Source: CAYQQJ01 sp964515945
GTDB taxonomy: Bacteria; Pseudomonadota; Gammaproteobacteria; Pseudomonadales; Cellvibrionaceae
Direction of reading: 5' to 3'
Assembly: GCA_964515945.1 (NCBI GenBank)
Contig: CAZEWY010000081.1
Location: forward strand, 1 to 14,382
Length of the DNA: 14,382 nucleotides
The notes below the pieces were generated by a model that made no database searches, was not told where the DNA came from, and worked only from the letters and a program-made list of their open reading frames with translations. Position 1 is the first letter of the stretch, and each line of letters opens with the position of its first letter. This document shows, one piece after another, positions 6,743-11,738 of the stretch. The translations under genes and the position numbers were made by a program.

Positions 6743-6850
6743 GTTTGTCATCAGGGATAGATCTTTTGAAACCCTCGCGGCAAGGACGCCGCGCGGGAGC
6801 CACAGGGACGTGTTTATGCGTTTTCAAAAGATCTATCCCTGATGACAAAC
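6743..6850 (+). repeat. Structured hairpin repeat, copy 3 (29-base perfect arms)
   Basis: A 29-base perfect inverted repeat pairs 6743-6771 with 6822-6850, enclosing 50 bases. The core carries the same plan as copy 2 in opposite orientation: a 6-base stem CGCGGC/GCCGCG (6776-6781/6788-6793) around AAGGAC, a GGAGC linker, then CACA-GGGA-CGTG (6801-6812; one mismatch in the stem), then TTTATGCGTTTT, which aligns with TTCACGGCGTGT in copy 2. The arms begin GTTTGTCATC and end just outside the core with TTTTGAAA. The interior is too short for a transposase. Confidence 0.9.
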
Positions 6851-6881
6851 GGGCCGAAGCCCAGGACCATTTTTATCGTTA

Positions 6882-7622
6882 TTAACTCCGATCTTCCACC
6901 AACGAAATCCGGCTGACATCCGGTGCCGGTGGTGGCGGTCCCTTGGGCGCTTCCAGTCGGTCACCGGGTGGCGCCATGCTCAGTCCGCTCAGATCGATGT
7001 CCACGTCGACCTCCGTCCGCCGCTCTTCGGGTTTGAGCACATCCGCACCCACCGGCGCCAGATCCAGACCCTGTAAATCCAGTGGCAGCGGTACCTGCTG
7101 TTCGTATTCATCGTCATCCAGCAAGGCGCCGCCTGCCGGTCTCAGGCTGAACGCGGCGGTGTTGATCTCCACCACCGGCTGACGCGGCTTCTCGTTCGGC
7201 GCAAGAATATCTCCACCCACAGGAGCCAAACTGAAGTCTTCGGTCGCTGCGTTCGACCGAACCGGCGGCGTGGCGGGCGAACTTGGATTCTCGCCAGCGG
7301 AACCTGCCGCCGCTGTTTGAGGCTGATTTTGGTTTGCCGGAGAAGTGTTGGTGGAAGGACTCGCAGGAGCACCGGCGGATGCCGCCGGCTGGCTCGATGA
7401 TACCGCTATGCTGGCCCCGGCTTTGCGGATTGCCATACGGTACTTGCCGGCTGTTTCAGCATCAAGGCCGCGCTTGAGGACAATGGCCCTGCCGGAAAAA
7501 AGGGCCTCGATACGAGCCAGGTCCATTTTGAACAGGCGCGACAGATTCTGTTTCACCTCGGCAAGGTCAGCCCCGGGTTCCAGTTCACCCCGGAATACCA
7601 GATCGTATTTTTCATCCGCCAT
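6882..7622 (-). CDS. Unknown protein with N-terminal conserved domain and four 28-residue repeats
   Basis: I do not recognise a function. The 246-residue protein has three parts. Residues 1-70 (beginning MADEKYDLVFRGELEPGADL) form a compact, charged domain with the pattern LFSGRAIVLKRGLD; similar N-termini occur, as I recall, in uncharacterised gammaproteobacterial proteins. Residues 71-127 are a Ser/Ala/Pro/Gln-rich linker. Residues 128-246 hold a motif of the form [FL]-[SD]-[LM]-x-P-x-G, starting at 130, 158, 186 and 214, exactly 28 residues apart, with acidic and Pro-rich spacers; a fifth partial DVSRISL lies at 235-241. No signal peptide or membrane segment is visible, so it should be cytoplasmic. 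Start 7622 is preferred over 7655 because the conserved domain begins there and GGGA lies about nine bases upstream. It lies 77 bases downstream of the M15 peptidase on the same strand. Confidence 0.75.
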   Translation of the reverse strand: MADEKYDLVFRGELEPGADLAEVKQNLSRLFKMDLARIEALFSGRAIVLKRGLDAETAGKYRMAIRKAGASIAVSSSQPAASAGAPASPSTNTSPANQNQPQTAAAGSAGENPSSPATPPVRSNAATEDFSLAPVGGDILAPNEKPRQPVVEINTAAFSLRPAGGALLDDDEYEQQVPLPLDLQGLDLAPVGADVLKPEERRTEVDVDIDLSGLSMAPPGDRLEAPKGPPPPAPDVSRISLVEDRS

Positions 7623-7654
7623 GGTTATTTCCCAGAGATTTGTGTGATGTTTCA

Positions 7655-7696
7655 AGTATAGCCGAGGGCGGGGTTCGGAAACATTGTAGCCTCGGC
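7655..7696 (-). promoter_or_regulatory. Possible -10 and hairpin before the 28-residue-repeat gene
   Basis: On the minus strand, a 7-base stem (7696-7690/7667-7661, GCCGAGG/CCTCGGC) is followed directly by TATACT (7660-7655), a good -10 box about 33 bases before the ATG. I find no matching -35. The hairpin follows the peptidase stop codon and may attenuate read-through, though no T-run follows it in this direction. Confidence 0.3.
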
Positions 7697-7699
7697 GTT

Positions 7700-8413
7700 T
7701 TAATCATCCCCATAGCTGCGGCCGGCAGAGGGATAAGCTTGCCAGTCGACCCAGATAAAACGCTCATAGATCTCATCGAAATGCGCCAGAATTTCTTTTT
7801 TCAGCGCGATGTCCGTCTCCGACAACAGTTCGCGCAACAGCTTCGGATCGAGACTGCGCTGACAATTCGCGGACAGGGGTGCACAGCTCAGATGCCAGGG
7901 CTCGGGGGCAATGCCGCCGCTCCATTGGGTATAGGGCCGGAAGAATATCGACTCCGCATCGCTCAGCTCGACGTCCAGCCACTGGTGAAACTTACCGTAG
8001 ACCCCGTCTGCCCGGGTTTCCTCATGAGTCAGTTGCAACTGGTAACCCTGGCGCGAGGGCTGCGCATCATAGACATCTATGTCCGTGCCCCAGTGGTGGC
8101 GCGAGCCTCCCGGAAGCGCGGACCAGCGCAGGATGGCAAACAGGCGCTCCTTGGTACTTAGTTCGGCGACGTTCAAGGGCTGGCCATTGTCATCCAGCAG
8201 CGGGCGAACCCCCTCCGCCTTGCCATTCCAAATGGCCAACTGTCGATCAAAACCGCGGAAGCCGCTGGCCAGCGCCAGGGTGAAACCCGCCTGGGCCGCT
8301 CGGACCCTCAGTAGTTCTATATGGGGGACCAGGTCCCGGTGAACTGGTACTTCACAGGAGTCATAATCGATACAGCGGTCATCGAGCCCAGCTAATACGG
8401 CGAATTCAATCAT
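7700..8413 (-). CDS. M15-family (VanY-like) D-Ala-D-Ala carboxypeptidase
   Basis: Zinc peptidase of the M15B/VanY type, which removes the terminal D-alanine from peptidoglycan peptides. The 237-residue protein carries the expected motifs: SGFR at 50-53, SRHHWGTDID at 104-113 (the SxHxxGxxxD pattern, zinc ligands His106 and Asp113), and EPWH at 171-174 (catalytic Glu171, zinc ligand His174). Start 8413 (MIEFAVLAGL) is chosen over 8443 because AAGG lies seven bases upstream; the upstream ATG lacks a ribosome site. From either start no signal peptide is apparent, so it may act on cytoplasmic or recycled peptides, or be exported another way. It is divergent from the TfoX-like gene and may be co-transcribed with the repeat protein downstream. 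Family is clear; the substrate is inferred from it. Confidence 0.88.
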   Translation of the reverse strand: MIEFAVLAGLDDRCIDYDSCEVPVHRDLVPHIELLRVRAAQAGFTLALASGFRGFDRQLAIWNGKAEGVRPLLDDNGQPLNVAELSTKERLFAILRWSALPGGSRHHWGTDIDVYDAQPSRQGYQLQLTHEETRADGVYGKFHQWLDVELSDAESIFFRPYTQWSGGIAPEPWHLSCAPLSANCQRSLDPKLLRELLSETDIALKKEILAHFDEIYERFIWVDWQAYPSAGRSYGDD

Positions 8414-8538
8414 TTTCCAACCTTGAATGGCGCTTCCGTCCATGGAGTCAGCGCGGTGTTTTTGGGAAGCTCCAGGCTTGTTCAGAGGTTCCCGCGTTCT
8501 GTATGATTACAGCCAGGCATTATAGTCAATGGAACTCT

Positions 8539-8573
8539 GGCTTGAGTCAGAACTTGGGCTTGAGTCAGAGCTT
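8539..8573. repeat. 17-base direct repeat in the M15/TfoX-like divergent gap
   Basis: GGCTTGAGTCAGAACTT (8539-8555) recurs as GGCTTGAGTCAGAGCTT (8557-8573), with one mismatch and an 18-base period. It lies about 40 bases upstream of the -10 box of the TfoX-like gene. It could be a pair of regulator sites on one DNA face, or a simple duplication. Confidence 0.8.
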
Positions 8574-8614
8574 CGCCAGGGATAAGTGCGAGGGTTCGGT
8601 TGTAGAGCCCCATT

Positions 8615-8620
8615 TATAAT
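8615..8620 (+). promoter_or_regulatory. Perfect -10 box for the TfoX-like gene
   Basis: TATAAT matches the sigma-70 -10 consensus exactly, 26 bases upstream of the ATG at 8647. No good -35 lies 15-19 bases upstream, which is compatible with activator dependence; the 17-base direct repeat is just upstream. Confidence 0.5.
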
Positions 8621-8646
8621 AAAAATAGAACAAGAGAATCCCACCA

Positions 8647-8931
8647 ATGACTTTCACCGAAAGTGAATTACTGACCCTGAAGAACCTCGGCATGGCCACC
8701 GTCAATATCCTGCATGCCATTGGCATCAACACCCGCGGGGATCTCGCCGACACAGGCGCGGTTGAGGCCTACTGCCGCATCAAAGGTCGCGGCATTCAAG
8801 TTTCCAAGGTCATGCTCTACGCGCTGGAGGGCGCCTTGCTGGACGTGCACTGGAACGATCTGACCGCCGACCAAAAAGCCCAGTTGGTCGCGGAAGCCGA
8901 ACAGGCAGAGCGCGCCCTGTCCTGCGGCTAA
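8647..8931 (+). CDS. Stand-alone TfoX C-terminal domain protein
   Basis: A 94-residue protein that is almost entirely one TfoX C-terminal domain (helix-hairpin-helix-like). Visible signatures are LKNLGMATVNILHAIGINTR at 11-30, DLADTGAVEAYCRIK at about 32-46, and VMLYALEGALLDVHW at 55-69. TfoX/Sxy is a competence regulator in Vibrio and Haemophilus, but there this domain follows an N-terminal domain that is absent here; single-domain versions are common and mostly uncharacterised. A competence role therefore cannot be claimed. The ribosome site is weak (AGAG about 11 bases upstream). It is convergent with sfsA, with a 17-base gap. Confidence 0.85.
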   Translation: MTFTESELLTLKNLGMATVNILHAIGINTRGDLADTGAVEAYCRIKGRGIQVSKVMLYALEGALLDVHWNDLTADQKAQLVAEAEQAERALSCG

Positions 8932-8948
8932 TGTCAGTAAATTCCCGC

Positions 8949-9656
8949 TCAGCTCAGCACCACCGGTAACGGATCGCGCAGAACAATCTCCTCCGGGCTG
9001 ATGGCCGCCCTGTAGGCCAGCAACTCGACTCCGGCCTCGGCGGCCTGACGCAGGGCCTGTCCATAGGCGGGGTCGATATGGTCCGCTGGCGCCACGCGCT
9101 CTATCCCTGTGTGCTGCACACAATAGAACAACACCGCCCGGTGACCGCTGCGGGCGATTTGGGCGAGTTCCCGCAAGTGCTTGCGGCCACGCTCGCTGAC
9201 CGCATCCGGAAAATAACCACTGCCGTCCGCCTCGCCGAGCGTGACGCTCTTGACTTCCAGGTAGCACAGGTGATCGCCGTAGTTGAGCAGGAAGTCTATG
9301 CGGCTCTTCTCCTCCCCGTAGCGGACTTCCCTTTTAAAATTGTCGAAACCCGTCAGTTCGGGCACCAGGTTGGCCAACAGCGCCTCCTCGACCAGGTGAT
9401 TGGCGCGCCCGGTATTGATGCCGGCCCAGTGGCCGCAGGCCGTGGTGGCCAACTCCCAGGTACAGGGATATTTGCGCTTGGGATTAGGGGATTCGGAATA
9501 CCAACAAGGGCTCTCTTCCACCAGACAATTGGTCATGCTGCCGGTATTGGGGCAATGGAGCGTCATTTCGCGGGCATCCGGCAGTTGGATGTCCGCCAGG
9601 AACCGCTTGTAGCGCCGCAGCAATTTCGCTTGACGCAATGGAGGTTGAAACTTCAT
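8949..9656 (-). CDS. sfsA: SfsA family protein (sugar fermentation stimulation protein A)
   Basis: SfsA was found in E. coli through its effect on maltose metabolism and binds DNA; the fold resembles nucleases and its exact role is unsettled. This 235-residue copy has the usual length and motifs: an N-terminal OB-like region with RRYKRFLADI (14-23), CPNTGSM (35-41), RID (119-121) followed by LEVKSVTL (133-140), which together form a PD-(D/E)xK-like site with Asp121, Glu134 and Lys136, then YFPDAVSERGRKHL. The ATG at 9656 gives the standard N-terminus; the frame is open to 9809, but those extra residues cover a hairpin and the dksA promoter. The ribosome site is poor. It is divergent from dksA; the sfsA-dksA neighbourhood also occurs in E. 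coli, though not in this orientation. Confidence 0.93.
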   Translation of the reverse strand: MKFQPPLRQAKLLRRYKRFLADIQLPDAREMTLHCPNTGSMTNCLVEESPCWYSESPNPKRKYPCTWELATTACGHWAGINTGRANHLVEEALLANLVPELTGFDNFKREVRYGEEKSRIDFLLNYGDHLCYLEVKSVTLGEADGSGYFPDAVSERGRKHLRELAQIARSGHRAVLFYCVQHTGIERVAPADHIDPAYGQALRQAAEAGVELLAYRAAISPEEIVLRDPLPVVLS

Positions 9657-9725
9657 GATTTTTTTAGGCACTTTGCTCAAATCGCGTCTATTGTGACATA
9701 TCAGGGAAGCGGAATTGAGCACGGC

Positions 9726-9767
9726 AAAAAAGCTGGCGAAGCAACCACTTATCTGGTAGGTTGCTCG
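9726..9767 (-). terminator. Terminator-like hairpin upstream of sfsA
   Basis: On the minus strand, CGAGCAACC (9767-9759) pairs with GGTTGCTTCG (9746-9737, one bulge) around a 12-base loop, then five bases, then six T. It resembles an intrinsic terminator but lies about 70 bases before the sfsA start, so it could attenuate sfsA or block antisense transcripts from the dksA side. The gap between stem and T-run makes it weak. Confidence 0.35.
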
Positions 9768-9784
9768 ACTTGCCAAAATTGCCA

Positions 9785-9812
9785 TTGAAAAGGCGGTTTC
9801 GGCCCCCATAAT
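9785..9812 (+). promoter_or_regulatory. Sigma-70-like promoter for dksA
   Basis: TTGAAA (9785-9790) and CATAAT (9807-9812), 16 bases apart, each match the sigma-70 consensus at 5 of 6 positions. The expected start is near 9819, giving a leader of about 79 bases with AAGGGG (9882-9887) ten bases before the dksA ATG. Confidence 0.6.
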
Positions 9813-9817
9813 GGGGG
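9803..9817. promoter_or_regulatory. Palindrome over the dksA -10 (possible operator)
   Basis: CCCCCAT-A-ATGGGGG is a perfect 7-base inverted repeat around a single base, and it covers the -10 box of the predicted dksA promoter. A dimeric repressor bound there would block the promoter. The regulator is unknown. Confidence 0.5.
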
Positions 9818-9897
9818 ACTGGTCAGGAGTCTGCCCGTGGTGCCCTGCATCAAGGGGAGATTCTCAGTGCGATTTATAGCTAAGGGGCGCATAGACG

Positions 9898-10338
9898 ATG
9901 CCTGAATCCCAAACAACGTCAGGAATGACTCTTCGCGGTTTTTCTCCGTATCAGGCGAAAAAAGACGAAGAGTACATGAATGAAAAACAAAAAGAACATT
10001 TCAAGGGTTTGCTCTACGCCTGGAAACGCGAGTTGATGGAAGAAGTTGACCGCACCATGTCTCACATGAAAGACGAAGCGGCCAATTTCCCCGACCCAGC
10101 CGACCGCGCCAGCCAGGAAGAAGAATTCAGCCTGGAGCTGCGCACCCGGGATCGCGAGCGCAAATTGATTCGCAAAATAGACAGCACTCTGGAACTGATT
10201 GAAAACAACGACTACGGCTTCTGCGACGCCTGCGGCGTTGAGATCGGCATCCGTCGTCTGGAAGCCCGGCCGACAGCGACTCTGTGTGTAGACTGCAAGA
10301 CGCTGGACGAGATCAAGGAAAAGCAGATTGGCCGCTAG
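9898..10338 (+). CDS. dksA: RNA polymerase-binding transcription factor DksA
   Basis: DksA enters the secondary channel of RNA polymerase and, with ppGpp, lowers rRNA promoter activity and raises amino-acid biosynthesis promoters. The 146-residue protein matches E. coli DksA through most of its length: EYMNEKQKEHF (25-35), the coiled coil (about 33-108) with tip motif DPADRA (Asp66, Asp69, Ala71), and the globular zinc finger with Cys109, Cys112, Cys130 and Cys133 (C-x2-C-x17-C-x2-C). All functional residues of the classical zinc-bearing form are present. The ATG at 9898 gives the usual short variable N-terminus. It is followed by a hairpin and then gluQ, the order seen in E. coli and Pseudomonas. 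A palindrome over its likely promoter suggests specific control. Confidence 0.97.
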   Translation: MPESQTTSGMTLRGFSPYQAKKDEEYMNEKQKEHFKGLLYAWKRELMEEVDRTMSHMKDEAANFPDPADRASQEEEFSLELRTRDRERKLIRKIDSTLELIENNDYGFCDACGVEIGIRRLEARPTATLCVDCKTLDEIKEKQIGR

Positions 10339-10407
10339 TTTGCGGCTACTTCGCGTAAAGCTCCTGCCATTCAAGAGCCGACTTCAGGCTTAGGCTCCGT
10401 CACAACC

Positions 10408-10440
10408 GCAAGCGGGCAGCTCAGTATTTGCCCCGCTTGC
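10408..10440 (+). terminator. Hairpin between dksA and gluQ
   Basis: GCAAGCGGG (10408-10416) pairs perfectly with CCCGCTTGC (10432-10440) around a 15-base loop. No T-run follows, so it is a pausing or weak termination site rather than a classical terminator. I recall that a terminator between dksA and gluQ limits gluQ expression in Shigella; this hairpin is in the matching place. Confidence 0.45.
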
Positions 10441-10496
10441 TTCGGAACGTCAGACCCAATCATAACGAGGCCTCAATAGCCCGTATCGAGTCGTCG

Positions 10497-11477
10497 ATGC
10501 CCGGAACCGAAAAGCCTTCAACACAGCCTCCGCGGCCACCTCTGCCCTATATCGGGCGCTTCGCTCCTTCACCCTCAGGTCCCCTGCATTTCGGTTCGCT
10601 CGTCTGCGCCCTGGCCAGCTTTCTGGATGCCCGCGCCCGCGGGGGCAAATGGTTGGTCCGCATTGAAGATATAGATCCGCCCCGGGAACCCAAAGGAGCC
10701 CGGGCGGGCATCTTGCATTGCCTGGAGGCTCACGAGCTGCATTGGGACGGCGAACTCTGGCTGCAGAGCAGCCGCCATGACGCCTATCGCGAGCTGCTCG
10801 TCTGGCTGGAGAAGGAGGCTCTTGTTTACCGCTGCAATTGTACGCGGCGGCGCCTGCAGTCCCTGGGCGGCACCTACGATGGCTATTGCCGCAATCATCC
10901 ACCCCCGCCCGGGCAGGCCGCGGCGCTGCGCCTGAAAGTGGCCGACCTGCCGGCAACCCATGACAGCGTCGGCAGCCATGTCGCCTTTACCGATGATGTT
11001 CAGGGGCGTCAGCGGGAGGATCTGCAGCAGACCTGCGGCGATTTTGTCATCCACCGCAAGGACGGGCACTTCGCCTATCAACTGGCGGTTGTCGCCGATG
11101 ATATTGCCCAGCGTATGACTCATGTGGTGCGCGGTAGCGACCTGCTGGATACCACGGCGCGCCAGATCTTCCTGTTCCGGCTGCTCGGCCAGACGCCACC
11201 CCGCTATAGTCATATTCCCGTGCTGGTGGACCAGCACGGGCAGAAGTTGAGCAAGCAGAATCACGCCGCGCCGGTAGACAGTGCCAGCCCCGGCGACAAT
11301 CTGTGGCGGGCCTGCCACTGTCTCGGCCTGCGGCCACCGGCGACCCTGCGCCGCGCGGAGCCATCAGAGCTGCTTGTCTGGGCGACAGCGCACTGGCGGC
11401 TTGACCGGGTGCCGCGACAGATGACGATACCGGCCGCAGCCTGCGGACCCGCCATTGCCAAACAACCCGGTGCTTGA
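10497..11477 (+). CDS. gluQ: Glutamyl-Q tRNA(Asp) synthetase
   Basis: Glutamyl-tRNA synthetase paralogue that lacks the anticodon-binding domain and attaches glutamate to the queuosine at the wobble position of tRNA-Asp. The 326-residue protein shows YIGRFAPSPSGPLHFGSL (18-35; HIGH-like PLHFGS), VRIEDIDPPRE (54-64), the zinc site Cys113, Cys115, Tyr127 and Cys131 with the same spacing as E. coli, GDFVIHRKDGHFAYQLAVV (181-199), and KLSKQ (250-254; KMSKS-like). The frame is open from a TTG at 10428, but that start would place the dksA-gluQ hairpin inside the gene; the ATG at 10497 puts the HIGH region near the N-terminus, as expected. Slightly longer than the E. coli enzyme, mainly at the proline-rich N-terminus. 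Ribosome site weak (GAG eight bases upstream). Confidence 0.95.
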   Translation: MPGTEKPSTQPPRPPLPYIGRFAPSPSGPLHFGSLVCALASFLDARARGGKWLVRIEDIDPPREPKGARAGILHCLEAHELHWDGELWLQSSRHDAYRELLVWLEKEALVYRCNCTRRRLQSLGGTYDGYCRNHPPPPGQAAALRLKVADLPATHDSVGSHVAFTDDVQGRQREDLQQTCGDFVIHRKDGHFAYQLAVVADDIAQRMTHVVRGSDLLDTTARQIFLFRLLGQTPPRYSHIPVLVDQHGQKLSKQNHAAPVDSASPGDNLWRACHCLGLRPPATLRRAEPSELLVWATAHWRLDRVPRQMTIPAAACGPAIAKQPGA

Positions 11478-11561
11478 GTAATATCCTCCCACACTCGCCC
11501 GCGAGCCGCGCATCAGCCTCTGGCAAAAGCGGCACCATAGGGACGGCACCAAAGGACAATC

Positions 11562-11738
11562 ATGAATCGACAGAGACCCCTGCTATTATTTGTGCTGGTC
11601 GCCTATATCTTCTCGCCGACCCTCTACGGCTGGGTCACCGATCCCGCCGGCGTCTGGTACAAGCCTTATATTATCTGGGCCATGGTGGTAGTTGCCGCTT
11701 ACATCATGCAAAACCGCAGCAAACAGCATGACATTTAG
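11562..11738 (+). CDS. Small two-helix membrane protein, CbrX-like
   Basis: A 58-residue protein beginning MNRQRPLLLFVLVAYIFSPT with two predicted membrane helices (about 6-22 and 35-50) joined by a short loop, GWVTDPAGVWYKP. A strong AAGGA lies five bases before the ATG. Its last 11 bases overlap the cbrA start, and cbrA has no ribosome site of its own, so the two should be translationally coupled. From memory, Pseudomonas has a small gene named cbrX in the same place; size, hydrophobicity and position fit, but I assign the name only as similar. Its function is unknown; the coupling suggests partnership with, or dosage control of, CbrA. Confidence 0.85.
   Translation: MNRQRPLLLFVLVAYIFSPTLYGWVTDPAGVWYKPYIIWAMVVVAAYIMQNRSKQHDI

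Larger units (their letters stand above)
6462..6881. other. Hairpin-rich convergent intergenic region
   Basis: This 420-base gap lies between two convergent genes and has no credible gene. It holds, in order, hairpins at 6469-6482 (5-base stem), 6493-6514 (6-base stem), a structured repeat at 6521-6601, hairpins at 6672-6699 and 6711-6725, and a second structured repeat with 29-base arms at 6743-6850. None is followed by a clean T-run, so I do not call a classical terminator, though the region probably ends transcription from both sides. Confidence 0.8.

Noticed and set aside
6743..6850. An insertion sequence bounded by the 29-base inverted repeat
   Set aside because: Only 50 bases lie between the arms, with no transposase and no visible target duplication. 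At most it is a non-autonomous element.
10428..10496. A TTG start giving a longer GluQ protein
   Set aside because: It lies inside the dksA-gluQ hairpin and adds residues with no family match; the ATG at 10497 fits the known N-terminus better.
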